A stretch of 64,000 nt of DNA from Lachnospiraceae bacterium UBA7050 (GCA_002493905.1 DLAJ01000008.1:4532-68531); one strand, 5' to 3'; positions 9,701 to 18,837 are shown, counted from the first letter of the stretch. Numbers and translations are program-made. The notes: generated by a model from the sequence alone, not told the origin.

Positions 9701-10534
9701 ATCCTTAAAGAGCTGAAAGCTGATCCCATATACCTCCTCATATGCATCGCTTTCCTGTTCGCCGGTCTCAATATTTCCCGTTATGTAGGATTTTTCTATT
9801 TCTTTATACAACTTCTGCAATTGCTTTAAGGTAACAGCACTCGCCGCGAATGTCTGCATTTCTTCATCCGTAACCAACTGCATATTCTTATCTTCGATTT
9901 GGCTCTCATTTGCAAGCGGCATATCACCCCTGTTTTCGAATTGTTTCCCTCCCGAAAGCTGCATATGATTCATGTTATCTTTGCCAAAAAAGCATTTTTC
10001 CAACTGCTCCACCGTGTTCGCATACACCGCCTCGTCTAATGCGCCCGACAAATTACATTTCGCATTTTTTATCCGGCTCAACGCCCATAGAATAGTAGAT
10101 AAAGACAGAGATTTCTCAACAAAATTTCCTTCCGGCGAAAGCTGCAGGCTTACCCATGCAATTTTATCCGAACTCTTTTCCGGTCGGTTACAGTCCTCCG
10201 GATCAAACGGCAAAACTTTAGAAATACATTCAATACAATGCTCTCTTTTTACTTTCCCAATATAAAAAGTCAGATTCCCCCACTTTTTCATATCGCAGGA
10301 ACAGGCTTCCTTTCGTATCAGTTCATATAAATCCGAGTCAACGTCTGTGCCGGATAGTAAAATGAAATCCTCTATTGTCTTATACTTTGTCCTGTTTTTT
10401 GCGACATCTTCTTTATGCTTTTCTATTTTATTTCTAATATCCCGGCTCTCAGGATATTTATCCTGTGAAAGAAATTCCAGTGCAAACCAGTAATCTAAAA
10501 TTTTTTCAGCCGCCGTATCATCTGAACTTCCCAT
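6747..10534 (-). pseudogene. UPF1-like SF1 helicase split by a frameshift
   Basis: Two overlapping frames form one protein of about 1,270 residues. The 5' part (9206-10534, 442 residues) ends just after Walker A GPPGTGKTT (about 407-415). The 3' part (6747-9245, 832 residues) continues with KYDDPEDAFIECDFLHG. It has a long coiled coil, then motif II VVDEAGQAQ, motif III VGDPRQVEP, motif V HTFQGKEADEV and motif VI NVAATRAKYRL, in correct order for SF1B helicases. The shift lies at about 9240-9260. Either the gene is inactivated, the frame is recoded, or there is a base error. No neighbour defines its role. Confidence 0.85.
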
Positions 10535-10581
10535 TGCATCGACCTCCGATTTGTTTTTATCTATAAGGGTTCCCCATTTTC

Positions 10582-10622
10582 AAAAAAGAGGAATGCCCCG
10601 CCAAATCACAAGACATTCCTCT
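10582..10622 (-). terminator. lysS terminator
   Basis: Minus-strand arms AGAGGAATG and CATTCCTCT around an 18-nt loop, followed by TTTTT. It lies about 100 nt beyond the lysS stop and before the helicase gene. Confidence 0.8.
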
Positions 10623-10724
10623 ATCCTTAAACCGCATCCGCAAACATCCTATAAACAGCGGATTCTATCGATCCAAACTTTTTTAACATTCCCAGCATCA
10701 GCCCCGCATCGGCAAATCAGCCAA

Positions 10725-12737
10725 TCAGCGGATCATCGTTCCTTCCGGTACAATATCATCTACAAAGATGATCTGGCATCCGCATGCGTTATTTGTTGCT
10801 GCCACCAGCATCCCCTCACTGGTTACGCCTGTGATTCTCGTGGGCGCAAGATTTGCTATCACGATGATCTTTCTGCCAACCAATTCCTCCGGTGTATAAT
10901 ATGCCTTTATGGAAGAAACAATGGTACGTTCCCTGATTCCGTCAAACAAGGTCAACTTGTAACAACTGTGAGATTTTCTGATCTCCTGACATTTTAAGAC
11001 CCTGCATACTCTCAGATCCACCTGATTAAAAGTATCCAGACTGATTTCTTCTTTCACAGGTGCTACCGGATCCGGATCGCCGTATTCCACTTTTTTCTCT
11101 TCTTTTTCAGGCTTTTTATTTAATTCTGACAAAGGAACCTTTTCTTCTTCTGTCTTTTCGGTTGAAAAATCAAGCAAGTGGACAAAACGGTCTTTATCTA
11201 TCGCATACAGGAACAGATACAGTCTCGGTCCTTTCTCTTTGTTCAACAATAACTTATATACCGTTTTGAAGAATTCCCCCTGGAGCTTCTTTAATTCGGG
11301 AAGGTCTGCCCCATATACCTGTTTCGTAAATTCATATAACTGGAAGTTCAGTTCATCCAGCGTATAATTCTCGTTCACCAGATAATCATGCAGCAGTGCG
11401 ATTTCCTTCTTCTGCTCTTCGTCTAACTGATCATAGACTTCCCAGTTACGATACGGAACCAGTTTGTTGGCACTCTCGGGCGCGCAGTTTTCCAGCCAGT
11501 ATTTTGCCAATTCCAGTCTTTCCTCAAAATCAGCATATTTGTATGGCTGTCCGATCTTTTCAAACACGGTCTCAAGCATCGGAACATTGAAATCAACAAT
11601 GGAACCCAGCTGGACCAGAAGCGACATCGGAACCGTCTTGATCGGCTTGTCTGTCAGCAGGCAGCTTTCCATGATCGACTTCACATGGTCATCCGCTTCT
11701 CCCTTGATATACTGATCATACTGCTTATCAAATTCGAAATACTGGCGCAGTATTCCATCGTCAAAACATAAGTCAAATGCCTTGTTTGTTTCGACTCTCG
11801 CATATAACCATAACAGAATTTCCGGCTGGTAAATCTTCAGGAGGGTATCCGGAGTCATATTCAGTCCGGAAGAGCCGGACATTTTTCCTGTTGTTCCTCT
11901 GATCCCGATAAACTCATAGCCCTTAAAAACCGGAGCCTGAATGCCAAAAATCTTTTCTGCAATGACTCTGCTTGTATCAAAAGAACCTCCGGGCGCAGCA
12001 TGATCTTTTCCGCCGGGTTCAAAATCTACATTCTCGTACATCCATCTCATCGGCCAGTCAATTTTCCATGCCAGCTTGCAGTCTGTGTCCGTATGGAAAT
12101 CAAAAATACCATGATGACCGCATTTACACTCATACTCCGCTTTCTTCTCCGCATCAGAGTAGGATACGATCTTTGTTGTATCCCTATGGCACTCGCTGCA
12201 GTATATGCTTACGGGATAATACGCTTCCTTTTCTCCCTCTGCCGCATCCTGTGTGCGAAAACTGTCCAGAATATCAAAGATCTCTGCTCTTTTATCCAAT
12301 GCCTTGATAATGTTTTCGCGATAGCAGCCGGAACGATACATGTCTGCCTGATGACGGTAATCCAATTGGATACCGAATTTGTCAATGGACTCTTCAAATT
12401 CTTTCTCAAAATATTCCGCATAGGTGGCATGCTCGGTCTCAAAAGGATTGGGGACGTCTACATACGGATATCCGATATATTTTTCAAAATCTTCCGCAAT
12501 TTTTGCCACATTGGCAGGCACCTTGCGCATTCTGTCGTATTCATCCCACGAAAAAAGCAGCTTTGCCTTTTTCCCTTTTCTTTCCAGCGCTCTGACAACA
12601 AATAAGCTTGTTGCAATATCCCTGAAATTGCCAATATGAATAGACCCTGACGGGCTGATCCCGGCAGCGCATACGTATTCCTCTTTGTTGGGGTTTCTTT
12701 TTATGATTTCCTCTGCAATCAAATCTGACCAATGCAT
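10725..12737 (-). CDS. lysS: Class I lysyl-tRNA synthetase fused to a tRNA-binding domain
   Basis: 670 residues. This is the class I (archaeal-type) enzyme, unrelated to the usual bacterial class II LysRS. It has a HIGH-type motif SGSIHIGN (30-37), a KMSKS-type motif TGKMSGSSG (near 290), and a cysteine-rich insertion (YCSECHRD ... CKCGHHG) that could bind zinc. After an acidic linker (about 535-560) it carries an OB-fold tRNA-binding domain of the Trbp111/MetRS C-terminal type (about 563-670: DLRVCRVLKC ... PTRITGVTSEGM). It charges tRNA-Lys in the cytoplasm. The start is supported by GAGGAG. It is the last gene of the coaX-dusB-greA-lysS cluster. Confidence 0.95.
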   Translation of the reverse strand: MHWSDLIAEEIIKRNPNKEEYVCAAGISPSGSIHIGNFRDIATSLFVVRALERKGKKAKLLFSWDEYDRMRKVPANVAKIAEDFEKYIGYPYVDVPNPFETEHATYAEYFEKEFEESIDKFGIQLDYRHQADMYRSGCYRENIIKALDKRAEIFDILDSFRTQDAAEGEKEAYYPVSIYCSECHRDTTKIVSYSDAEKKAEYECKCGHHGIFDFHTDTDCKLAWKIDWPMRWMYENVDFEPGGKDHAAPGGSFDTSRVIAEKIFGIQAPVFKGYEFIGIRGTTGKMSGSSGLNMTPDTLLKIYQPEILLWLYARVETNKAFDLCFDDGILRQYFEFDKQYDQYIKGEADDHVKSIMESCLLTDKPIKTVPMSLLVQLGSIVDFNVPMLETVFEKIGQPYKYADFEERLELAKYWLENCAPESANKLVPYRNWEVYDQLDEEQKKEIALLHDYLVNENYTLDELNFQLYEFTKQVYGADLPELKKLQGEFFKTVYKLLLNKEKGPRLYLFLYAIDKDRFVHLLDFSTEKTEEEKVPLSELNKKPEKEEKKVEYGDPDPVAPVKEEISLDTFNQVDLRVCRVLKCQEIRKSHSCYKLTLFDGIRERTIVSSIKAYYTPEELVGRKIIVIANLAPTRITGVTSEGMLVAATNNACGCQIIFVDDIVPEGTMIR

Positions 12738-12800
12738 ATTCTAAAATCTCCTCAGAGTGCTTCTCACTCTTTTTTAACGTATAGGAATTTCCTCAACCAG

Positions 12801-12854
12801 GAAGAAATGCCTTCGGCATTTCTTCGAAAGACTTTCGCTTACGCGAAAGTCTTT
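12801..12854 (+). repeat. 54-bp double-hairpin repeat, copy 1
   Basis: Two adjoining hairpins: GAAGAAATGCC-ttc-GGCATTTCTTC and AAAGACTTTCGC-ttac-GCGAAAGTCTTT. The same element, inverted, is at 39363-39416; stems are conserved and loops differ. It fills the greA-lysS gap. Confidence 0.9.
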
Positions 12855-12855
12855 T

Positions 12856-13341
12856 CTATTCCTTGGATTTATCAATATCCAGTATCTGATAGTTCACAAC
12901 GCCGACCTGCGTATCAACGCTGACTTTATCTCCCTTCTTGGCGCCTAAAAGCGCTTTTCCGACCGGAGATTCATTCGAAATTTTTCCTTTCAGGCTGTCC
13001 GCTTCGCTGGAACCGACGATCTTGTATTCCAGTTCTTCATTATATTCCAGATCAAGGATACGCACCTTGCACCCGATGCTCACCTTGTCTAAATCCACCT
13101 CATCCTCAATTACTACTTCCGCATTTTTTAATATTTTTTCAAGCTCTTCAATTCTCGTCTCAATGTCGCGCTGTTCATCTTTGGCAGCGTCATACTCGGC
13201 GTTCTCCGATAAGTCTCCCTGTTCACGCGCTTCCTTAATCTTCTGAGCGACTTCTTTTCTTCTGACCACCTTCAGATTGTGAAGTTCCTCCTCATAACTG
13301 CGCAGTCCCTCATACGTTAAAATATTTTTTTTGCCTTCCAT
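12856..13341 (-). CDS. greA: Transcription elongation factor GreA
   Basis: 161 residues from the ATG at 13341 (preceded by GGGAAGGAAATCGGG), matching the normal GreA length; in-frame upstream ATGs would add an unusual tail. An N-terminal antiparallel coiled coil (about 10-80) carries the tip acidic motif DLSENAEYDAAKDEQ. A C-terminal FKBP-like domain contains the SPVGKALLG block. GreA enters the RNA polymerase secondary channel and stimulates cleavage of backtracked transcripts. It lies between dusB and lysS in one orientation. Confidence 0.95.
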   Translation of the reverse strand: MEGKKNILTYEGLRSYEEELHNLKVVRRKEVAQKIKEAREQGDLSENAEYDAAKDEQRDIETRIEELEKILKNAEVVIEDEVDLDKVSIGCKVRILDLEYNEELEYKIVGSSEADSLKGKISNESPVGKALLGAKKGDKVSVDTQVGVVNYQILDIDKSKE

Positions 13342-13446
13342 CCCGATTTCCTTCCCTTTTTTCATAATCTGCCGATTCTGTACATACTGTCTCTGTTCCG
13401 CGCCGCTTATGCACAGCATCATAAAAGCGCTTGTATTATATCCCAT

Positions 13447-14463
13447 TTACCACATAGTGTCAAGAAGCTCCTGAAGGGCTTCAAAGCTTGTAATTTCGTT
13501 GACCGCGCGCCGCATTGCAGCAGAGTTCGGATACCCCGCCGTATACCATGCCACATGCTTGCGCATTTCACGCACACCCGTATATTCACCTTTTTCTTCA
13601 AGAAGCATACGCGCGTGGCGCAGCATCATGTTCCTGACTTCGCTGCGGTCTGGTTTCCCGGCGCCTTCCGCACTGCCGCACTCCAACGCTCCGTGCGATT
13701 CGCGCTTCCGCTCCGGCGCGTTTTCCTCTTCAAGGCCACGCAGGATATTTGCAAAAATCCACGGATTTCCGCGTGCTGCACGTCCGACCATCACACCGTC
13801 GCATCCCGTCACCTCAAGCATCCGCTTCGCGGAGGATACGTCCGTCACGTCCCCGTTTCCGATCACCGGAATGCGGACAGCCTGCTTCACGGCGCGGATA
13901 CAATGTAAGTCCGCCTCGCCCGCGTAATACTGCTCCCTTGTCCTTCCATGCACGGCAACCGCCGCCGCACCCGACTCCTGCGCAATATGCGCGATTTCAA
14001 CCGCATTTTCATGCTCCATGTCAAAGCCGCGCCGTATCTTGACCGTGACCGGTTTTCTGATCGCCCTTGCCGCCGTCTCAATGATCTTTCCCGCTAAAAG
14101 AGGATTCTTCATAAGCGCGCTGCCCTCACCGTTATTCACGACCTTTGGCACCGGACAGCCCATATTAATGTCCAGTACCGCAAACGGAAGCTCTTCGATC
14201 TGTTTTGCCGTCTCCCCGATCAAATCCGGTTCCGAGCCGAACAACTGCAGCGATACAAGCCCCTCCTTTGGTGAAATATGCAAAAGCTCCTCCGTATTTT
14301 TATTGTGATAGGACAGTGCTTTTGCAGAAATCATTTCCATGCATACCATCCCTGCTCCCTGTTCGGCGCAGAGCACGCGGAACGGCAAATCGGTCACGCC
14401 CGCCATCGGCGCCAGTATGAGATTGTTCGGGAGTGTTACCGTTCCAATTTTTAGTTGCCTCAT
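13447..14463 (-). CDS. dusB: tRNA-dihydrouridine synthase DusB
   Basis: 338 residues, usual length. It is an FMN-binding TIM barrel with the N-terminal signature PMAGVTDLPFR (about 19-29), the catalytic cysteine in MGCPVPKV (near 100), and the phosphate-binding GRAARGNPW. It reduces uridines in the tRNA D-loop. Residues EEENAPERKRESHGALEC, a charged stretch before the C-terminal helical domain, look like a lineage insertion. The next gene upstream, coaX, ends 5 nt before this start, so the two are co-transcribed. Confidence 0.95.
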   Translation of the reverse strand: MRQLKIGTVTLPNNLILAPMAGVTDLPFRVLCAEQGAGMVCMEMISAKALSYHNKNTEELLHISPKEGLVSLQLFGSEPDLIGETAKQIEELPFAVLDINMGCPVPKVVNNGEGSALMKNPLLAGKIIETAARAIRKPVTVKIRRGFDMEHENAVEIAHIAQESGAAAVAVHGRTREQYYAGEADLHCIRAVKQAVRIPVIGNGDVTDVSSAKRMLEVTGCDGVMVGRAARGNPWIFANILRGLEEENAPERKRESHGALECGSAEGAGKPDRSEVRNMMLRHARMLLEEKGEYTGVREMRKHVAWYTAGYPNSAAMRRAVNEITSFEALQELLDTMW

Positions 14464-14468
14464 TCCTT

Positions 14469-15260
14469 TTAAGCCCGTCTGCCCTTTTTATTCTTCTCAT
14501 AGATGATGCGCAGTCCGTCGAGCGTCAGGGAACTGTCATATACCTGAATTGCCTCGGTTTCCTCCGAAATAAGCCTGCCCAGCCCCCCTGTGGCAATCAC
14601 CTTCATCGCGTCGCCGTAACCGCTTTCTTCTTTTACCTGTCGGATAATGTATTCGGTCTGTCCGATCTGCCCGTACACAAGGCCCGCCTGCATACTGGAA
14701 ATCGTCTCCTGCGCTAAAATGGATTCCGGCTTTTTGATCTCGACCTCAGGCAGCCTTGCCGTGTCCTCCCAGAGCGCCTTTGCAGAAATGCGGATGCCCG
14801 GGGCGGTAATGCCGGCTGTAAAACACCCGTCCTCCGTCATCAGGTCATAGGTCGTCGCCGTGCCGAAGTCGATCACGAGCACGGGTCCGCCGTACTTTTC
14901 ATAAGCGCCGACCGCATCAACAATCCGGTCTGCACCGATCTCACGCGGATTTTCCGTGATAATACGGATACCCGTTTTGATGCCCGGCCCGACGATCATC
15001 GGCGTATGTCCCAGATACCGCACGATCGCGCCCGTCAGCGCATGCATCACATTCGGCACGACACTCGCAATGATCGTGCCTTCAATGCTGTCCGTTCCGA
15101 CATTATTTTCTCTCAGCAGTTCCCGCAGACTGATGCCATATTCATCCGAGGTCCTTGGCTGCTTCGCCATCATGCGGAACGTCGTGATCAGTGTTTCCTT
15201 TTCATATACGCCGAACGTAATATTGGTATTTCCCACATCAACCACAAGAATTTTGCCCAC
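14469..15260 (-). CDS. coaX: Type III pantothenate kinase
   Basis: 263 residues. ASKHA-fold phosphate motif VVDVGNTN (6-13), then GADRIVDAVGAYEKYGG and IDFGTATTYD, the hallmark of CoaX. It phosphorylates pantothenate, the first step of coenzyme A synthesis; the type III enzyme is not feedback-inhibited by CoA. Its start overlaps the stop of the small protein upstream by one base, and it is followed closely by dusB. Confidence 0.96.
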   Translation of the reverse strand: MGKILVVDVGNTNITFGVYEKETLITTFRMMAKQPRTSDEYGISLRELLRENNVGTDSIEGTIIASVVPNVMHALTGAIVRYLGHTPMIVGPGIKTGIRIITENPREIGADRIVDAVGAYEKYGGPVLVIDFGTATTYDLMTEDGCFTAGITAPGIRISAKALWEDTARLPEVEIKKPESILAQETISSMQAGLVYGQIGQTEYIIRQVKEESGYGDAMKVIATGGLGRLISEETEAIQVYDSSLTLDGLRIIYEKNKKGRRA

Positions 15261-15631
15261 TACTCCGTCTCCTCCCCTTCCTCCTGCCTCTCCAGCAGTT
15301 GTGTAACGTCCTCTTTCAGCATGACCGCCCTGTAATACAGGCTTAAGGACTCAAACAGTTCCGTGCGCTTTCTGCGCACTTCGCTGACGAGAAGCCCGCT
15401 CCCGATCTCATCATAAAGATAATCTTCCTCCGCAGCCTCAGTCTGCATCGTCACGCTGCCGTCCTCCTCGAAGCCGATCGTAAAAATGCCGCCAACCTCC
15501 TCCGTAAAAAGTACGCAGATAATATGCAGCTCCTCCTGTATGGACTGCGGAAGCTTCGCAAACTCCTTATTAAAATAGTATTTTTTATCGTAGGCGTTCG
15601 CCCCGCATAAAACAACCCGTGACCCGCTCAT
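15260..15631 (-). CDS. Conserved hypothetical protein, 123 aa
   Basis: A small acidic cytoplasmic protein without membrane segments. A central beta-rich block (LHIICVLFTEEVGGIFTIGF) is followed by a helical C-terminus with a Glu-rich end. It overlaps coaX by one base, indicating coupled translation. It resembles uncharacterised proteins found beside coaX in Lachnospiraceae (possibly DUF6145; from memory, not checked). No function is assigned. Confidence 0.75.
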   Translation of the reverse strand: MSGSRVVLCGANAYDKKYYFNKEFAKLPQSIQEELHIICVLFTEEVGGIFTIGFEEDGSVTMQTEAAEEDYLYDEIGSGLLVSEVRRKRTELFESLSLYYRAVMLKEDVTQLLERQEEGEETE

Positions 15632-15676
15632 GCCTGTCCCTTCATCCTTTCTGAACCGCTGTCGATCTCACGCATA

Positions 15677-15766
15677 AAGAATGACTGCCAAGTCATTCTT
15701 CGGTGTGAAGCTTTAGAAGTTCTTAGCTCACAGCTTTTGCTGTGAGCCTAGAACTTCTCTTCACAC
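15677..15766. repeat. Palindromic cruciform element at the birA 3' end
   Basis: Hairpin AAGAATGACT-gcca-AGTCATTCTT (15677-15700) adjoins a larger imperfect palindrome: outer arms GTGTGAAG/CTTCACAC, middle arms AGAAGTTCT/AGAACTTCT and inner arms GCTCACAGC/GCTGTGAGC. The outer arm contains the birA stop codon. It may act as a terminator for birA or be an inserted palindromic element. Confidence 0.8.
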
Positions 15767-16762
15767 TGTATAACCATACAATCCCCGCACTGATACTTCC
15801 CCGGCGTAAACCTCACAGCGCGTACCGTCCTCTTTTTCCACGATCAGCTCACCGCTGTCCGTAATCCCCCTTGAAATACCGGTATACTCTCCCTTCGGGT
15901 CCAAGACGCGCACCTGACGGTCAATCCCGGCCAAGTGCGCTTCGTATTGTTCCCTGAGCACCGACAGATCATGCGTCCGCACAAAACATTCATAGTATTG
16001 CTCAAAAAAGAACATGACACGCGCAATGATCTGCGCACGCGGCTGCTCCTGCCCTGTCTCACGAAGGATAGAAGCCGCTGATTCTTCAATCTCCTTCGGG
16101 AAAACGCTCTGATTGACATTGATACCCGTGCCGATGACGACATGGTGAATATATCCCGGTTCCGCGCTCATTTCCGTCAAAATACCGCATACCTTGCGCC
16201 CGTTCAATACCACATCGTTCGGCCACTTGATCTGAACGGACTGTCCCCCGCAGACTTCCTCCAGCGCCGATGTAACCGCCATCGCCATAAGCAGCGTCAC
16301 GCGGGAGGCATACTCCGGTGAAAACTGCGGTTTTAACAGCAATGTCATGTATACCGCTTTCCCGGCATCATCAGACTCCCATCCTCTGCCGCGCCTGCCG
16401 CGTCCCATTGTCTGTGTATCTGCGACCACAAGCGTGCCATGCGGTGCGCCTTCTTCTGCAAGCCGTTTTGCATCAATATTCGTAGAACCCGTTTCTTCGA
16501 AATGGTACACCGTCCTGCCTGCCCACACAGTCGTAAGACGGCTTGTGATCTCTTCGGGCGAAACCAGATCCGGCGCGCTCTTTAAGCAGTATCCCTTATT
16601 CGGGACAGCCTCGATCTCATAGCCCTCTTCTTTTAGCTGATTGATCATTTTCCACACGGCAGTACGCGACACCCCGAACTGCTCGCACAGCTCCTGTCCG
16701 GAAACAAAAGTCCCGCTCCCCCTGAGAAGCTTTAATAACTGTGTCTTTTTACTCTCTTCCAT
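15761..16762 (-). CDS. birA: Bifunctional biotin ligase/biotin operon repressor BirA
   Basis: 333 residues from the ATG at 16762 (GAGGG, 8 nt spacing); a GTG at 16777 overlapping the argF stop is an alternative. An N-terminal winged helix-turn-helix (about 5-60, GVSRTAVWKMINQLKEEGY) precedes the ligase domain with the biotin/ATP loop GRGRRGRGW (near 120) and KWPNDVVLNGRK (near 180), and a C-terminal SH3-like domain. It biotinylates acyl carrier subunits and, with biotinyl-AMP, represses biotin genes. It directly follows argF. Confidence 0.96.
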   Translation of the reverse strand: MEESKKTQLLKLLRGSGTFVSGQELCEQFGVSRTAVWKMINQLKEEGYEIEAVPNKGYCLKSAPDLVSPEEITSRLTTVWAGRTVYHFEETGSTNIDAKRLAEEGAPHGTLVVADTQTMGRGRRGRGWESDDAGKAVYMTLLLKPQFSPEYASRVTLLMAMAVTSALEEVCGGQSVQIKWPNDVVLNGRKVCGILTEMSAEPGYIHHVVIGTGINVNQSVFPKEIEESAASILRETGQEQPRAQIIARVMFFFEQYYECFVRTHDLSVLREQYEAHLAGIDRQVRVLDPKGEYTGISRGITDSGELIVEKEDGTRCEVYAGEVSVRGLYGYTV

Positions 16763-16773
16763 CGTGAGTTCCC

Positions 16774-17784
16774 TCACACTTCGAATGCGCCAAGCGTCGC
16801 CGCCATCACCGCTTTAATCGTATGCATCCGGTTCTCGGCCTCTTCAAACACATGGGAGCGCCCGGACTCAAATACCTCGTCTGTCACTTCCATCTCCGTC
16901 AGCCCATATTTCTCATAAATCTCTTTTCCAATCTTCGTGTCCAGATCATGAAAAGCCGGAAGACAGTGCAGAAATACCGACTTCTCTCCCGCGTTGTCCA
17001 TCACTTCTTTCGTCACGCGGTACGGCGTTAAATCCCGGATACGCTCCTCCCAGACGCTGTCCGGCTCACCCATGGATACCCAGACATCCGTGCAGATCAC
17101 ATCCGCGCCCTTCGTCCCCGCTTTGACATCGGAAGTCAGCGTAACGCTGCCTCCGCTTTGTTCCGCATATTCCATGCACTGCTTTACGAGTGCCTCATCA
17201 GGGAAATACTTCTCCGGTGCGCACGCAGTAAAATGCAGACCAAGCTTTGCGCAGACGATCATCAGCGAATTTCCCATATTATAGCGGGCGTCGCCCATAT
17301 ATACAAGCTTTAAGCCATCCAGATGCCCGAACAGCTCCCGGATCGTCAACATGTCAGCTAACATCTGCGTCGGATGATACTCGTTCGTCAGCCCGTTCCA
17401 GACCGGAACTCCCGCATAAGCCGCAAGTTCCTCGACGATTGTCTGTTCAAAACCGCGGTATTCAATTCCCTCATACATGGAACCAAGCACGCGCGCCGTA
17501 TCCTTGATGCTCTCCTTTTTTCCGATCTGGGAACCGGACGGATCTAAGTAAGTCGTCCCCATACCAAGATCATGCGCTGCTACCTCAAAGGAACAGCGGG
17601 TCCTTGTGCTCGTTTTCTCAAATATAAGCGCTACGTTTTTACCGCGCAGTACGTCGACCGGAACGCCTCTTTTCTTTTTATCTTTTAATTCAGCCGCCAG
17701 ATCCAGCAGATAAGTGATCTCCTGCGGCGTAAAATCTTTTAACGTCAAAAAATGACGTCCCTTCAAACTGATCTTTTCACTCAT
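16774..17784 (-). CDS. argF: Ornithine carbamoyltransferase
   Basis: 336 residues from the ATG at 17784 (GGAGGAAAGGGC before it). Carbamoyl-phosphate loop STRTRCSFE (about 57-65), ornithine loop FLHCLPAFHD (near 270) and the central HPTQMLADM. It makes citrulline from ornithine and carbamoyl phosphate. The anabolic (argF) and catabolic (arcB) forms cannot be separated by sequence inspection alone; no arcA or arcC lies nearby, which favours argF. Its stop overlaps an alternative start of birA. A perfect 25-bp palindrome lies 26 nt upstream. Confidence 0.95.
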   Translation of the reverse strand: MSEKISLKGRHFLTLKDFTPQEITYLLDLAAELKDKKKRGVPVDVLRGKNVALIFEKTSTRTRCSFEVAAHDLGMGTTYLDPSGSQIGKKESIKDTARVLGSMYEGIEYRGFEQTIVEELAAYAGVPVWNGLTNEYHPTQMLADMLTIRELFGHLDGLKLVYMGDARYNMGNSLMIVCAKLGLHFTACAPEKYFPDEALVKQCMEYAEQSGGSVTLTSDVKAGTKGADVICTDVWVSMGEPDSVWEERIRDLTPYRVTKEVMDNAGEKSVFLHCLPAFHDLDTKIGKEIYEKYGLTEMEVTDEVFESGRSHVFEEAENRMHTIKAVMAATLGAFEV

Positions 17785-17810
17785 GCCCTTTCCTCCAGAT
17801 AAATGTGGGA

Positions 17811-17835
17811 ATGGCGCAGAAAAATTCTGCGCCAT
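17811..17835. promoter_or_regulatory. Perfect palindrome between SPFH gene and argF
   Basis: Arms ATGGCGCAGAA and TTCTGCGCCAT with a 3-nt loop AAA. No T-run follows on the minus strand, so it is a weak terminator at best; it could be an operator or leader hairpin for argF. Confidence 0.6.
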
Positions 17836-17907
17836 GAAAAAACGTAGCATTTCCGCCTTCCGGCTTCCTTGTCCTGCCAGCACACAGCCGCCAGTCCCTC
17901 TGCAGAA

Positions 17908-18837
17908 CTATTTGCTGATGACCTCCTTAAAGGTCGTTGCAAGTCCGGCGATTCCCTGCAGATCGGATGGAATGATAATCTTCGTCGCCTGTCCGTTCGC
18001 AGCCTTCTCAAACGCCTCTAAGCTCTTCAACTGCAGTACCTTGTCATCCATGCCGGATTCTTTTAAGAAACGGATACCGTCGGCTGTCGCCTGCTGTACT
18101 CGTAAAATTGCCTCCGCCTGACCTTCCGCCTCACGGATCATCTTCTCCTTCTGAGCTTCTGCGCGCAGGATTGCCGCCTGCTTCTCCGCCTCTGCCTCAA
18201 GAATTGCCGCCTCTTTCTTACCTTCCGCAACCGTTACGCTTGCTTTTTTCTCACCCTCTGCCCTCGTAACTGCCTCACGGCGCTCACGCTCCGCTTTCAT
18301 CTGTCTCTCCATCGCGTTCTGAATCTCTGCAGGAGGGATGATATTCTTTAACTCGACACGCGTTACCTTAATTCCCCACGGATCGGTCGCTACGTCCAAT
18401 GACGCGCGCATCTTTGTATTGATCGTCTCACGCGACGTCAGCGTCTGGTCAAGCTCCAAGTCACCGATGATATTACGCAGCGTCGTAGCCGTCAGGTTCT
18501 CAATTGCCATGATCGGATTCTCCACGCCGTATGCAAACAGTCTCGGATCAGTGATCATAAAAAATACAACCGTATCAATCCGCATCGTTACGTTATCTTT
18601 TGTGATAACGGGCTGCGGTGCAAAGTCCACAACCTGCTCTTTTAACAAAACTCTCTTTGCGACCTTATCAATCAGCGGCATTTTGAAGTGAATGCCGACC
18701 GGCCATGTCCCCTGATATGCACCGAGACGCTCCACCACAAACGCCTGCGCCTGCGGAACAATCTTCACACAGGATGCAAGGATGATAATGAGTAATGCAA
18801 GTACAACAAGAAGTGCGATGATTCCCAAATTATCCAT
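17908..18837 (-). CDS. SPFH/stomatin-family membrane protein (paraslipin-like)
   Basis: 309 residues from the ATG at 18837. One N-terminal membrane helix (about 4-23), then the SPFH/Band 7 domain (FVVERLGAYQGTWPVG, VVDFAPQPVITKDNV), then an Ala/Glu-rich coiled coil (about 185-240) with repeated AEGEKKA/EAEAEKQA units. Such proteins oligomerise at the membrane and organise microdomains. The gene immediately upstream encodes an NfeD protein, the classic partner; in characterised pairs NfeD and SPFH act together in membrane quality control or fluidity. Confidence 0.93.
   Translation of the reverse strand: MDNLGIIALLVVLALLIIILASCVKIVPQAQAFVVERLGAYQGTWPVGIHFKMPLIDKVAKRVLLKEQVVDFAPQPVITKDNVTMRIDTVVFFMITDPRLFAYGVENPIMAIENLTATTLRNIIGDLELDQTLTSRETINTKMRASLDVATDPWGIKVTRVELKNIIPPAEIQNAMERQMKAERERREAVTRAEGEKKASVTVAEGKKEAAILEAEAEKQAAILRAEAQKEKMIREAEGQAEAILRVQQATADGIRFLKESGMDDKVLQLKSLEAFEKAANGQATKIIIPSDLQGIAGLATTFKEVISK

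Noticed and set aside
12801..12854. CRISPR-like repeat
   Set aside because: It has no regular spacers and only two copies, in opposite orientation and 26 kb apart.
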